A DNA stretch of 64,000 nucleotides from Phaeobacter sp. G2 (lineage in GTDB: Bacteria; Pseudomonadota; Alphaproteobacteria; Rhodobacterales; Rhodobacteraceae): assembly GCA_025163595.1 (NCBI GenBank), contig CP104100.1, forward strand, positions 3,038,001 to 3,102,000, given 5' to 3'. Shown in pieces: positions 32,801 to 41,446 of this stretch. Below the pieces are notes generated by a model that worked only from the letters and a program-made list of their open reading frames with translations, had not been told where the DNA came from and did not search any database. A program made the translations under genes and the position numbers. Position 1 is the first letter of the stretch; the number at the start of each line of letters is the position of its first letter.

Positions 32801-34929
32801 GCGGCGACATAGCCCCATCCCAAGAGTGGTGGTCTGCCGAGCAGATTGCAGAGGCTTGCCTGCCCGGCCTTCCGGGGTCCGCGCGGGGGGTGAATGCTTT
32901 TGCCCTGCGGGAAAACTGGCGCGCCACCCCCGGTGCTATCATGCGCAAGCCTGGGCGCGGTGGCGGGTTGTTCTACCACTGGTCCGTGTTGCCCTTTAAC
33001 GCCCGTTTAAAGCTGATTGAACGGGAAGCGCAGCACAAAGAGGCCAGCCCCGAAGAACACCAGGACCGAGGCCAAGCCTGGGCCGGATATGAGGCACTGA
33101 GCCAGAAGGCGAAAGACACCGCAGCCGACCGGCTGGACGCCCTGGATAAGGTTGGATTGTTACACACCAGCGGCGCCATCCATGTGGTCGCGGTTGAGGC
33201 TGTCGCTAAGGAAAAGGGCGTCAGCCCTCGCACGGTCTATAACTGGATCGCCTTGGTTGAGAGCGTCGCGCCTGAGGATCGTTTGGCCTATCTTGCACCG
33301 CGCCCGCCTAAGAAACGCACCAAGGCCGAAGACCGGGCGCAGTTTGCCCCGTTCCTGGACTGGCTGAAAAGCGCATACCTCCGCCTGGAACGCCCGACCT
33401 TTGCCCAGAGCTACCGCTCGGCAAGTTCTGAGGCCCAGCGTAAAGGATGGCCGACGCCCCCAGAGAAGACCGCGAAACGCTGGGTCGACGCAGAAGTGCC
33501 CCGTACCGTGCAGGTCTTCAAGCGGGAGGGGGCCAACGGCCTCATGCGCTGCTTTCCTGCCCAGATCCGCGACCGCTCATGCCTGTCTGCCCTGGAAGCG
33601 GTCAACGCTGACTGCCACAAGATCGACGTCTTTGTGGAATGGCCAGACGGCACTATAAACCGCCCCCAGATCGTGGCGTTTCAGGACCTCTACTCTAACA
33701 AGATCCTGTCCTGGCGCGTCGATCACGACCCCAACAAGGTCATGGTCATGGCCGCCTTTGGTGAACTGGTCGAAAACTGGGGTATTCCCAAGCGCTGCCT
33801 CTTCGACAATGGCCGGGAATTTGCCAACAAGTGGATGACCGCCGGCGCGCCAACCCGGTTCCGGTTCAAGATCCGCGAAGACGACCCAATCGGGGTCTTG
33901 CCCCACCTTGGAATTCAGATGCACTGGGCCACCCCGGCCCATGGCCAGGCCAAGCCCATCGAGCGGGCCTTTCGGGATCTCGCCAGTGACGTGGCGAAAG
34001 ATCCGCGCTTTGCCGGGGCCTATGTCGGCAATCGGCCCGATGCGAAACCTGAAAACTACGGCAGCCGTGCCATCAAGGCGGCTGATTTCGTGGAAATTCT
34101 GGCCGAGGGTATTGCAGAGCACAACGCGCGCCCTGGTCGCCGCTCCGCAACCGCCAACGGGCGCTCCTTCGACCAGACCTTTGAAGAGAGCTACGCGACC
34201 GCTCCGATCCGCAAAGCAACCGAAGACCAGCGCCGTCTTTGGCTGATGGGCCAGGCCCCTGCAAAGCTGCACAAGGAAAATGGTGGTTTGAAGCTGCATG
34301 GCAACGTCTATCACTGCGACTGGATGAGCCAGGAGGCGGGAGCAAAGGTCATTGCCCGCTTCGACCCTGAGGATCTGCACAGCGGCGTCCATATCTATGC
34401 TTTGAGCGGCGAATACATGGGCTTTGCGGAATGCCAGCAAAAGGTCGGGTTCTTCGACCTAGAAGGCGCGCGTTCAAAAGCTCGCCGCCGCAGCCAAATT
34501 ACCAAGGCTCAGAAGAAGCTCGCTGAGCTTCATGCTCCATTTGCACCGGAACGGCTCGGCGCGGACATGAACGCTGGACGCAAAGAACCCCCTGCCCTGA
34601 TGGAAGCAAAGGTGGTTTCGCCGGTCTTTCCGAAGCCACAACCCCGTGTTGCCTCGTCTCGGCCAGATCCCGACGCGGCTGCGGCACGGGACGCTCTGGT
34701 CCTGCAGATGAAATCCAAGCCGAAGGCCAAGGCCACTCCCACCGAGTTTCAGGTGGCCGGCACCCCCGACGGGCGCTTTGACCAGGTTGCCGAGATCCGG
34801 CGGAAAATCAACGCGGGCGAACCAGTCGGTGACCGGGAACGGAGCTGGATGGAAGGCTTTGTGGACCACCCCGAATACAAGGGCCTTTTGGCCGTGAAAC
34901 GACGCTTTGGCGGCGACACCGCCGGATAG
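32797..34929 (+). CDS. Mu-type transposase A (DDE recombinase)
   Basis: Catalyses the strand cuts and joining that integrate and replicate the phage by transposition. The 710-residue protein has an N-terminal Mu DNA-binding domain (WWSAEQIAEACLPGLPGSARGV, quoted only as WWSAEQIAEACLPGLPG), a following HTH region (KEKGVSPRTVYNW), then the RNase-H-like catalytic core. The DDE residues read as D272 (NADCHKIDVF), D337 (LFDNGREFANK) and E389 (KPIERAFRDL), almost the same positions as D269, D336 and E392 of phage Mu transposase. The C-terminal 200 residues correspond to the MuB/ClpX-interacting part. It overlaps the ParB-like gene by ATGA. Confidence 0.95.
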   Translation: MSGDIAPSQEWWSAEQIAEACLPGLPGSARGVNAFALRENWRATPGAIMRKPGRGGGLFYHWSVLPFNARLKLIEREAQHKEASPEEHQDRGQAWAGYEALSQKAKDTAADRLDALDKVGLLHTSGAIHVVAVEAVAKEKGVSPRTVYNWIALVESVAPEDRLAYLAPRPPKKRTKAEDRAQFAPFLDWLKSAYLRLERPTFAQSYRSASSEAQRKGWPTPPEKTAKRWVDAEVPRTVQVFKREGANGLMRCFPAQIRDRSCLSALEAVNADCHKIDVFVEWPDGTINRPQIVAFQDLYSNKILSWRVDHDPNKVMVMAAFGELVENWGIPKRCLFDNGREFANKWMTAGAPTRFRFKIREDDPIGVLPHLGIQMHWATPAHGQAKPIERAFRDLASDVAKDPRFAGAYVGNRPDAKPENYGSRAIKAADFVEILAEGIAEHNARPGRRSATANGRSFDQTFEESYATAPIRKATEDQRRLWLMGQAPAKLHKENGGLKLHGNVYHCDWMSQEAGAKVIARFDPEDLHSGVHIYALSGEYMGFAECQQKVGFFDLEGARSKARRRSQITKAQKKLAELHAPFAPERLGADMNAGRKEPPALMEAKVVSPVFPKPQPRVASSRPDPDAAAARDALVLQMKSKPKAKATPTEFQVAGTPDGRFDQVAEIRRKINAGEPVGDRERSWMEGFVDHPEYKGLLAVKRRFGGDTAG

Positions 34930-34997
34930 CACCAAACGAAAAAGCCGCCGCCTGGCTGGACCCCAAGGCGACGGCATAAGACTTGATAGGAGTGAGC

Positions 34998-35744
34998 ATG
35001 GCATATCTTTCTGAAATCGGCAACGCTGTTAGGCCTCTGACCAATGTGGCCAGAATGGCTGGGCTTCTCGATGAGCTGAAAGGCCGCGTCTTTGGTGCCC
35101 CCGGCTTTGGGGTGTTCCATGGCCCTCCAGGCTACGGAAAGACCTTCGGCGCGATCTTTTGCGCGGTTGAGCTGGATGCAATTCACCTGCTTGTGCAAAG
35201 CGAGTGGAGCAAGAAATTCTTCCTCCAGCAACTCCTGCGCGAACTCGGGCACTCTGGTAAAGGAACCGTTCCAGAACTTGTGCAAGCCGCGACACAAGCT
35301 CTGGCCATTGAGAGCCGCCCGCTGATCATTGACGAAGCCGACTACCTCGTCGCCAAAGGGCTGACCGGCATTGTCCGTGACCTGCACGACGGGTCTCAAA
35401 CGCCTATCCTTTTGGTCGGTGAAGAAGATCTGCCCCAAAAGCTCCGGCGGTTCACTCAATTCGACAGCCGAATTTTTGCCTACGCAGAAGCGCTGCCGGC
35501 CGATCTCAAAGACACGCGAGAACTGGCAGACATGGTGTCCCCCGAAGGCATCAGAATTGATGACGAGATCCTGGAGGAAGTGCGCGCCCGCCACACTGGA
35601 AACGCCCGCTGGATCGTCAAAGAAGTCTCCCACATTTGCAAACAGGCCCGGTTCAACGCCACCAGCGAAATCACCAAACAAAGCTGGGGCGGCCTTGAGT
35701 TCCTGCGCGATACTGCGCCTGTACCGCGGGGTGACCTGAAATGA
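34998..35744 (+). CDS. MuB-like AAA ATPase, transposition target selector
   Basis: Protein of 248 residues that would bind target DNA and deliver it to the transposase. Walker A is GPPGYGKT (42-49) and Walker B PLIIDEAD (108-115), with sensor LLVGEEDLPQKL and arginine-containing FDSRIFAYAEA after it; these are typical MuB/AAA features (TnsC/IstB-like fold). The ATG at 34998 follows TAGGAG. A GC-rich hairpin without T-tract (34953-34976) lies between transposase and this gene. Confidence 0.9.
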   Translation: MAYLSEIGNAVRPLTNVARMAGLLDELKGRVFGAPGFGVFHGPPGYGKTFGAIFCAVELDAIHLLVQSEWSKKFFLQQLLRELGHSGKGTVPELVQAATQALAIESRPLIIDEADYLVAKGLTGIVRDLHDGSQTPILLVGEEDLPQKLRRFTQFDSRIFAYAEALPADLKDTRELADMVSPEGIRIDDEILEEVRARHTGNARWIVKEVSHICKQARFNATSEITKQSWGGLEFLRDTAPVPRGDLK

Positions 35745-36616
35745 TGCAGGTCCCCGTAAAAAAAGGCCCGGAACGGGAAATGCTGGAGTTCATCCGTTCC
35801 CAGCTTCGCTTTGTCGAAATGGACATTTCCGCCCATTGCTCTGCCAGGCCGGAAGCAATGTCCCGCTTTATGGAACGGCTGCGGGACATTGGCGCGGTGG
35901 TTCCCTGTGGCGTCTCGGGCGGCCTTCGCTACCTCACCGCCTGGGGGCCACAGGAAGCGGCCAAGATCGACGCCATGGACAAAGCTGGTGAACTCACAGC
36001 AAAACGCGCCCGCTCCTACCTGCTTGAGCTGATCGAAGGGGCAGCAGCAGAGGGCGTTTCGGTTGATATCCCCACCTCGAAACCCGGCACAGACCACGAG
36101 CGCAAGATTTGGCAATTCATCTCTGCACACCGCCACTTCACCAACGGCGATGTCATGGCAGCCTTTCCAGAGAACCCGCTTGAGACGATGGGCTTTCTGC
36201 GCGCGCTGCGCGCGGCAAAAGTGGTCAAATTCTGGGGGCGTGAAAAGGCGACGGCCTTCTATACGGTTCACTCCCCCAAAGAGCAGCGTGTAGCGGCAAA
36301 AGACCTGCGCAGCAGCACCGAGGGCGCAATCTGGTCCGCGATCCGCATCAAGCGCCGTTTCCGCCCCCTTGAGCTGCACCAGGCCCTTCTCCCAACGCGC
36401 CCCGAACTCAGCCAAGACGAGGTGACCCGGTACTGCCGTACCCTCAACAAGGCGGGCTACATCAAGCCCCCGAAGCCAACCAAGAAGATCTCCTGTGAAA
36501 CTCCGTTCAATCTGGTCAACAACACCGGCCCGCTCCCCCCTCACTCTCAGCGCGTGACCGTGATTGTTGACCCCAACGAAGACAGAATTTCTTACTCACC
36601 ACTAGGGCAAGTATAA
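35741..36616 (+). CDS. Phage protein with repeated winged-helix-like domains
   Basis: Protein of 291 residues in ATGA overlap with the MuB-like gene. Three similar blocks of about 80 residues can be seen, each with an ERxMLEFIRSQ/ERKIWQFISAH/EGAIWSAIRIK opening, a middle helix and an alternating Thr/Tyr strand (YLTAWG, FYTVHS), suggesting triplicated winged-helix modules. Not recognised as a named family. Placement next to MuA and MuB suggests a role in replication or its control. Confidence 0.7.
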   Translation: MMQVPVKKGPEREMLEFIRSQLRFVEMDISAHCSARPEAMSRFMERLRDIGAVVPCGVSGGLRYLTAWGPQEAAKIDAMDKAGELTAKRARSYLLELIEGAAAEGVSVDIPTSKPGTDHERKIWQFISAHRHFTNGDVMAAFPENPLETMGFLRALRAAKVVKFWGREKATAFYTVHSPKEQRVAAKDLRSSTEGAIWSAIRIKRRFRPLELHQALLPTRPELSQDEVTRYCRTLNKAGYIKPPKPTKKISCETPFNLVNNTGPLPPHSQRVTVIVDPNEDRISYSPLGQV

Positions 36617-36990
36617 TGAGCAACCGAGCAATCCTCGCCGATGACGGCTGGAACGGCAGCGTTCCCGATTGGGTGACCGTTCTTGTCACCGAATGCGACC
36701 AATCTTCCCAGGCGACCGTGGCCAAAAAGCTGAACGTCAGCTCGGCACTGGTCAGCCAGACCATTCGCAACCAATACAAAGGCAACATGGCCAATGTGGA
36801 AACCATTGTTCGCGAAACCTTCATGAACGCACCCGTGCAGTGCGGTGCCCTGGGCGGCGAGATTGAAAGCGCGACCTGCCTCACCTGGCGGCGCCGGGCT
36901 GAAGATCTCACGTCTTCAAGCCCCATGCGCGTGATGATGTTTCACGCCTGCCGGGCCTGCCCCAAGTTCAAGCCGGAGGCCGAAGAGTGA
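36616..36990 (+). CDS. Helix-turn-helix protein with C-terminal cysteines
   Basis: Protein of 124 residues. QSSQATVAKKLNVSSALVSQTIRNQYKG is a Xre-type helix-turn-helix (key part ATVAKKLNVSSALVSQTI). The C-terminal half has five cysteines, C(75), C(87), and CRACPKF near the end, a possible zinc site. The stop of the previous gene overlaps the start (TAATG). Likely an early-region DNA-binding regulator. Confidence 0.75.
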   Translation: MSNRAILADDGWNGSVPDWVTVLVTECDQSSQATVAKKLNVSSALVSQTIRNQYKGNMANVETIVRETFMNAPVQCGALGGEIESATCLTWRRRAEDLTSSSPMRVMMFHACRACPKFKPEAEE

Positions 36991-37064
36991 TCCTGCCCCG
37001 GAAAACCAAACTCGCCATCTGGCTCCGCAGTCTAGCCGACCGGCTGGACCCGACCGGAGCCTGA
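36987..37064 (+). CDS. 25-residue phage peptide
   Basis: GTG at 36987 overlaps the stop of the helix-turn-helix gene (GTGA). The product is MILPRKTKLAIWLRSLADRL plus DPTGA, an amphipathic basic helix. Translational coupling is plausible; without homologs its reality is uncertain. Confidence 0.35.
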   Translation: MILPRKTKLAIWLRSLADRLDPTGA

Positions 37065-37110
37065 TCAACCCGCGCCAGTAAGCGCACCAACCAGCCATAG
37101 GAGCTGAACC

Positions 37111-37395
37111 ATGCCTAAACTGACCAAAGCAGAACTCATTCGCGCCGTTGCCGAGGAAACCGGCCAAAGCCAGGACGCGGTGGACAAGACCCTTTCGGCG
37201 CTGACCCACAAAATCATCCAGACCGTCAAGAATGGGGACGACGTCACCCTTTCCGGCTTTGGCACGTTCAAGCGCAAAGAGAATTCGGCTCGCAAGGGCC
37301 GCAACCCAGCGACCGGCGAGGCTATCGACATCGCGGCCTCGTCCTCCCTGGGCTTCAAGCAGGCGCAGGCGGTGAAGGATGAGCTGAACGCCTAA
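37111..37395 (+). CDS. HU-family DNA-binding protein
   Basis: Protein of 94 residues, the usual HU/IHF length. KLTKAELIRAVAEETGQSQ is the N-terminal helix pair, VTLSGFGTFKRKEN the conserved strand, and RKGRNPATGEAIDI the DNA-binding arm with its proline. It probably bends phage or host DNA in transposition, where Mu needs host HU/IHF; here the phage carries its own. A GC hairpin lacking a T-run follows at 37416-37431. Confidence 0.92.
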   Translation: MPKLTKAELIRAVAEETGQSQDAVDKTLSALTHKIIQTVKNGDDVTLSGFGTFKRKENSARKGRNPATGEAIDIAASSSLGFKQAQAVKDELNA

Positions 37396-37501
37396 ACCAA
37401 CAACGCGAAACCCGCCCGGTCTAGCCGGGCGCGGTCACCAGGGCGTGGCGGTCCTGGTCTGATGAGCAGCCAAACGCCCCGATTTTCGAAAGAAACCACT
37501 C

Positions 37502-38179
37502 ATGACACACGCCCAGAATCCGACTCCCGAAACAACCTCAAGGCCCGCAAAGATCCCCGATGGGGTCGTCGAGATTAAAGGCAAAAAATACCGCACCAAT
37601 GCCAAAGGCTCTTTGGTGCCCGCTGAGCTGGTGAAAGCCCAGGACGCGCTCCAGGACGAGACGGTCCGCAAGATGATCGGCTATGGCAAGGCCCTTAGCG
37701 AACAGATTGCCCGGTTCAAGGCCCATACATTCAACGATATCAGCGCATTCGAAGCGCTGCTGGCCCAAGAATACGACGCCACTGTCGGTGGCAAGAAAGG
37801 CAACAAGACCCTGTTCAGCTATGACGGGTTGTACAAGGTCCAGGTGCAGATCGCCGAGTCCTTTGATTTTGGCCCTGAATTGCAGATCGCCAAAGGGCTG
37901 GTGGACGAGTGCCTGAATGAGTGGGCCGCAGACTCTGGCCCTGAGCTGCGCGCCATCGTGACCAAGGCGTTCAACACCGACAAAGAGGGGCAAATCAACC
38001 GCTCTGAAATCTTCATGCTCCTGAACCTGGACATCGCCGACGAGCGCTGGAAGCGGGCCATGCAGGCTATCCGCGACGCCATGCGGGTGGTCGGTTCCAA
38101 AACCTATGTCCGCTTCTACGAGCGGGCCTCTCAGACCGCCGCATGGGAAGCGATCACCATTGATCTTTCAAAGGCGTAG
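37502..38179 (+). CDS. DUF3164 family phage protein
   Basis: Protein of 225 residues. IKGKKYRTNAKGSLVPAELVK is the signature start of DUF3164, a family nearly confined to Mu-like phages (as in gp-early region of Mu relatives). The middle is helical with conserved FSYDGLYKVQVQIAESFDFGPELQ (key part YDGLYKVQVQIAES). Function unknown, early gene by position. Confidence 0.85.
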   Translation: MTHAQNPTPETTSRPAKIPDGVVEIKGKKYRTNAKGSLVPAELVKAQDALQDETVRKMIGYGKALSEQIARFKAHTFNDISAFEALLAQEYDATVGGKKGNKTLFSYDGLYKVQVQIAESFDFGPELQIAKGLVDECLNEWAADSGPELRAIVTKAFNTDKEGQINRSEIFMLLNLDIADERWKRAMQAIRDAMRVVGSKTYVRFYERASQTAAWEAITIDLSKA

Positions 38180-38191
38180 GAGGCTGCGATC

Positions 38192-38446
38192 ATGGAACTG
38201 ACCGAAGATGAAATCCGCGCCAGCCTCAAAGAGGGAATGAGCCTCTACGCAACCAGGTTGCACCGCGCCAATCTGGTGCTGGGCAACCGGCTCGCAGTCC
38301 TTCGCCAGGAGGCTGACCTGGCCAAACTTCCAGACGGCCGCTTTGACCAGGTTGCGCGGGAAGAAATGGAAGTGGCCGACCGGCGTATGCGAGCCAACGT
38401 CCAGATCTGCCACCCGGTAACATCTTTCCTGCAGGAGGTCTCGTGA
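38192..38446 (+). CDS. Small early phage protein
   Basis: Protein of 84 residues with TAGGAGG 9 bases before the ATG. Highly charged and helical, with no recognisable motif. Stop overlaps the next start region. Confidence 0.65.
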   Translation: MELTEDEIRASLKEGMSLYATRLHRANLVLGNRLAVLRQEADLAKLPDGRFDQVAREEMEVADRRMRANVQICHPVTSFLQEVS

Positions 38447-38898
38447 TGAGCCGCGCCCTGCAACAAAAGATCCACGTCGGGTGCCGCAAGCTTGGCCTAG
38501 ACAGTGACGCCCGCCGGGATCTCCAGCTTGCGGCGACCGGCAAAGCGTCCATGAAGGACATGAGTGAAGCCGACTTAAAGGTGGTTTTAAAGCGCCTTCA
38601 AGACAGCGGTTTCAAGGCCAGATCTGGCAAGAAAAAGCGCGCCAAGGCATCCCGCGCCGATCTGCGCCTGGTCCACGTTCTTTGGACGAAACTTGGCGAT
38701 GCCGGTCAGCTACGCGACCCCAGCCGCAAAGGGTTGAACAAGTTCATCCGCGCCAGATTTGAGAACGCTTGGAGCAACGTGCCCGCTGACGTGGATATGA
38801 TGCGCGACCACGCCGAGATCGACCAGGTCATTCAAGCTCTCAAGAGCTGGGGCCAGCGCGTGGATATCGACTTCGAGTGGGGGGACCATCAGCAATGA
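38446..38898 (+). CDS. GemA-like regulatory protein (gp16 / DUF1018 family)
   Basis: Protein of 150 residues. The opening QKIHVGCRKLGLDSDARRDL and the MKDMSEADLKVVLKRL segment fit the DUF1018 family to which Mu GemA belongs, which alters host gene expression and DNA supercoiling. The C-terminal part has KSWGQRVDIDFEWG. The ATG at 38446 follows AGGAGG at 7-base spacing, preferred to the GTG at 38443. Confidence 0.8.
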   Translation: MSRALQQKIHVGCRKLGLDSDARRDLQLAATGKASMKDMSEADLKVVLKRLQDSGFKARSGKKKRAKASRADLRLVHVLWTKLGDAGQLRDPSRKGLNKFIRARFENAWSNVPADVDMMRDHAEIDQVIQALKSWGQRVDIDFEWGDHQQ

Positions 38899-39149
38899 AC
38901 AACCCGCGTTGCGAAATCTCAGACCATGCCATCCTGCGCTACCTAGAGCGGGTCCAGGGCATCAACATCAACGCCGTTCGTCGCAAGATCGGTAAGGCGG
39001 TAGCCCTGGGAGACGAATTCCCCGACGCGCGCGGTGTCTTCCACGGGGGATATCTTTACCGGATCCGCAATCGCACCGTGGTCACGGTGTTGCCTGTTCG
39101 TAGGAACCGGAAGAAGTCTGGAAAGGGCAAGCGAAATGGCAAAGCCTGA
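38895..39149 (+). CDS. Small phage protein, basic C-terminus
   Basis: Protein of 84 residues in ATGA overlap with the GemA-like gene. ISDHAILRYLERVQGININAVRRKI followed by FHGGYLYRIRNRTVVTVLPV resembles small phage proteins regularly found beside GemA (quoted part ISDHAILRYLERV); the core looks like a RelE/BrnT-type small alpha-beta fold. Ends with a lysine/arginine-rich tail. Function unknown. Confidence 0.7.
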   Translation: MNNPRCEISDHAILRYLERVQGININAVRRKIGKAVALGDEFPDARGVFHGGYLYRIRNRTVVTVLPVRRNRKKSGKGKRNGKA

Positions 39150-39531
39150 TCCTGCTTCACCCTCTCTGCCCCACCCCAAACCCACCGCCCAGGTCGCGCC
39201 CTACTTTGAGGCGCTCGGCCTGGAAGACACCTTGAAGTTCTTAGAGACCTTTGGCGGCAATGAGATCTATATCGCAAGCCACCCCTCCTACCGTTCCCGT
39301 GTTGCGGCCTGTGTCGGCTATCCCAAAGCGCGGATGCTGTCGGAGATTTCTGCGCGCCTTCAGCGCCGCGTTCCACTGGCCAAAAAGTGGCGCGCCCAGG
39401 TCTACCGTTCGCAGGGCTTGAAAATTTCTCAGATTGCCACCAGACTTGGCGTCACCGACGTTATGGTCAGAAACTATTTGCGCGAAATGCCAAAGCCGCC
39501 GGACGACCCCGACCAGATGCCCCTCTTTTGA
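39136..39531 (+). CDS. Mor/C-like transcription activator
   Basis: Protein of 131 residues. FGGNEIYIASHP matches the GG-x-x-x-Y-I dimerisation strand of the Mor family, and KISQIATRLGVTDVMVRNYLRE is a C-terminal helix-turn-helix. In Mu, Mor switches on the middle and C the late promoters; only one such gene is present here, placed last in the early block and directly before the lysis and head genes, so it probably does the late switch. It overlaps the preceding gene by 14 bases. Confidence 0.8.
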   Translation: MAKPDPASPSLPHPKPTAQVAPYFEALGLEDTLKFLETFGGNEIYIASHPSYRSRVAACVGYPKARMLSEISARLQRRVPLAKKWRAQVYRSQGLKISQIATRLGVTDVMVRNYLREMPKPPDDPDQMPLF

Positions 39532-39537
39532 CCAAAC

Positions 39538-39566
39538 GCCCGCAAATGCTTGCGGGCATTTTTTTT
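39538..39566 (+). terminator. Terminator between early and late phage genes
   Basis: GCCCGCAA/TTGCGGGC 8-bp stem with 4-base loop, then ATTTTTTTT. A near-copy is at 47484. Confidence 0.9.
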
Positions 39567-39622
39567 GTGCAAACCCCGGCAATCTGAACCCCACCGAAAC
39601 GGGTTTTCAGAAGGGCCACGCG

Positions 39623-40237
39623 ATGAAGTCAGTTCAGCAAATTGCAGAAGAGATTGTCGCCCGTGAAGGCGGCTATGTGAATGACCCCGACGATCCGGGC
39701 GGGGCCACCAACTACGGCGTGACAATCCACACCATGCGCCGCCTCGGGTTGGACCTGGACCGCGACGGCGACATCGATACGCAGGACGTCCGCAAACTGA
39801 CCCGCGCCCAGGCCGTTGAAATCTTCATTCGTCACTACTTTGAAAAGCCCCGGATCAACCTGCTGCCGGCCACGCTGCAAGCCTCCGTCTTTGATATGTA
39901 CGTCAACGCCGGAGGCAATGCGGTTAAGATCCTGCAAAAGCTATTGGCTGATTTTCAAGAACCTGTGGCAGTCGACGGGGCACTTGGCCCGAAGACCGCG
40001 CAGGCGGTGCACCGCGCGTTCAAAAAGGCCGGCGACTATTTCGTCGATGCCTACGGCATTGCCCGGCGCAACTATTACTTCCGCCTCGCTGATCGCCGCC
40101 GCGCGTCCCGCAAGTATGCCCGCACCCGTGCAGGCGGCAAAGGCGGCTGGATCAAGCGCGCCGAGGAGTTCATCTCGCCGCGCTTTCACATGAGCGACGC
40201 AGAGTTTCAGGGAAGGATTTCAAAATGGGCAAACTAG
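39623..40237 (+). CDS. Endolysin, GH108-type N-acetylmuramidase
   Basis: Cuts peptidoglycan to release progeny. The 204-residue protein opens EEIVAREGGYVNDPDDPGGATNYGVT; E15 in REGGYVNDPDDPGG is the conserved catalytic glutamate of the GH108 family. The C-terminal part (FQEPVAVDGALGPKTAQAVHRAFKKA, key part VDGALGPKTAQAVH) is the peptidoglycan-binding 3 domain. No signal peptide, so a holin is needed. First gene after the early terminator; 13 bases overlap the holin gene. Confidence 0.9.
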   Translation: MKSVQQIAEEIVAREGGYVNDPDDPGGATNYGVTIHTMRRLGLDLDRDGDIDTQDVRKLTRAQAVEIFIRHYFEKPRINLLPATLQASVFDMYVNAGGNAVKILQKLLADFQEPVAVDGALGPKTAQAVHRAFKKAGDYFVDAYGIARRNYYFRLADRRRASRKYARTRAGGKGGWIKRAEEFISPRFHMSDAEFQGRISKWAN

Positions 40238-40809
40238 CAAAGTTGCTTGGCCTAATTTTCGGTGGCGGTGGCGGTAACGCAATCGTTGAAACCGCCGAAG
40301 TGTTTCGGGAAAATTCCGAGGCGAGCGCGCAGCGCCGGGCAGACTACAACCAGGCTACCCTCGGCCAATTCACAGCCGAATTCCAAGTGGCCCGCAACGG
40401 CTGGTTTGACCGCTTCATGGATGGGTTGAACCGCCTGCCCCGCCCCCTGATCGTCATCGCTGTTTTTGCGCTGTTTGCCAGCGCCATGTTTGACCCTCTT
40501 TGGTTCGCCGAACGGATGCAGGGATTAATCTTGGTTCCTGAGCCTCTCTGGTGGTTGGCCGGCACAATTGTCGCTTTCTATTTTGGCGGTCGGTTCCAGG
40601 CCAAATCGCAGCAATTCCGACAATCCTTGGCTGAGGGAACCGCCATGGTGCCTCAAGTGTTGAACAGGATTGAGGAGATCCGCGCTCTGCGCCACGACAG
40701 CCCCGGAGCCGCCGATACGGGCACTGACGCGGGCCTGACCCAATCCGCCACAGAGCAAAGCGAAAACCCCGCTGTGACCGAGTGGCAGGAGGGCAAAGAG
40801 TGGCCCTAG
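40225..40809 (+). CDS. Holin of the 3TMs / gene-transfer-release type
   Basis: Protein of 194 residues. GWFDRFMDGLNRLPRPLIVIAVFALFASAMFDPLWFAERMQGL and EPLWWLAGTIVAFYFGGRFQAKSQ (key parts MDGLNRLPRPL, PEPLWWLAGTIVAFYFGGR) are typical for the holin family known from Rhodobacter gene transfer agents. It would form the membrane lesion letting the endolysin through. The glycine-rich start GLIFGGGGGNA may be an additional membrane-active part. The C-terminus is acidic and repetitive. Confidence 0.85.
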   Translation: MGKLAKLLGLIFGGGGGNAIVETAEVFRENSEASAQRRADYNQATLGQFTAEFQVARNGWFDRFMDGLNRLPRPLIVIAVFALFASAMFDPLWFAERMQGLILVPEPLWWLAGTIVAFYFGGRFQAKSQQFRQSLAEGTAMVPQVLNRIEEIRALRHDSPGAADTGTDAGLTQSATEQSENPAVTEWQEGKEWP

Positions 40810-41138
40810 ATCTAGATACAGGGCTGAAGCTTGCAAGTTTCCTGCTGTCCGTTGGAGCGATCATTTTTGCGTTCATATCCAGTCGCAGAAAAGACACCGA
40901 CGAACGGTTCAAGGACGGTTCAAAGCGGATGGACCGACACGACATGCGGATTGTTGCCCTGGAACAAACCGTGCAGGCCATGCCCGGAACCGGTGACATC
41001 CACGCCCTGCAACTGGAGCTGGTCAAACAGACCGGCTCGCTAGCAGAAATGCGTGCTGTGATGGAAGGCAACGCCAAGATAATGGCGCGGCTTGAAACCA
41101 TTGTCAGCCGCCACGAAGACCACCTTATCGGGGGCTAA
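40800..41138 (+). CDS. DUF2730 family protein (Mu gp25-like)
   Basis: Protein of 112 residues from a GTG at 40800 overlapping the holin end. One N-terminal transmembrane helix (GLKLASFLLSVGAIIFAFIS) followed by a coiled-coil (KRMDRHDMRIVALEQTVQAM), the DUF2730 layout. Position beside endolysin and holin suggests a spanin-like or lysis-accessory role, unproved. Confidence 0.75.
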   Translation: MALDLDTGLKLASFLLSVGAIIFAFISSRRKDTDERFKDGSKRMDRHDMRIVALEQTVQAMPGTGDIHALQLELVKQTGSLAEMRAVMEGNAKIMARLETIVSRHEDHLIGG

Positions 41139-41144
41139 GAGCAG

Positions 41145-41444
41145 ATGACCAAATACATCGACAGAATTTCCCAGCACCGCCGCCTCACCATCCTTAAATT
41201 TCTAGCAGACAGCCCAGGATACACATCCAATGCCTCCATTCTGGAGCATGTTTGCAATGACTTCGGCATAGCGTCTTCCCGCGACCAAGTCATGGGAGAG
41301 CTCGATTGGCTTCAGGAACAAGGCCTGGCGACCTTTGAAGACAACGGCTCCTTCCGCGTGGCGACCATCACCAGCCGGGGCGTTGACATTGCCACAGGCA
41401 AGGCCCGCAATGCAGGCGTCCGGCGCCCCCGGCCAGGTTCCTGA
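41145..41444 (+). CDS. Winged-helix phage protein (Mu gp26 / VpaChn25_0724-like)
   Basis: Protein of 99 residues. ISQHRRLTILKFLADSPGYTSNASILEHV and DQVMGELDWLQEQGLATFED (key parts RRLTILKFLADSPGYTSN, ELDWLQEQGLA) form an ArsR-like winged helix seen just before the small-terminase gene of Mu-like phages. Probably DNA-binding; role unknown. Confidence 0.8.
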   Translation: MTKYIDRISQHRRLTILKFLADSPGYTSNASILEHVCNDFGIASSRDQVMGELDWLQEQGLATFEDNGSFRVATITSRGVDIATGKARNAGVRRPRPGS

Positions 41445-41446
41445 TC

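Noticed and set aside
34953..34976. GC-rich hairpin between transposase and MuB-like genes
   Set aside because: The 10-bp stem lacks a T-run, so it is not listed as a terminator; it may only modulate translation.
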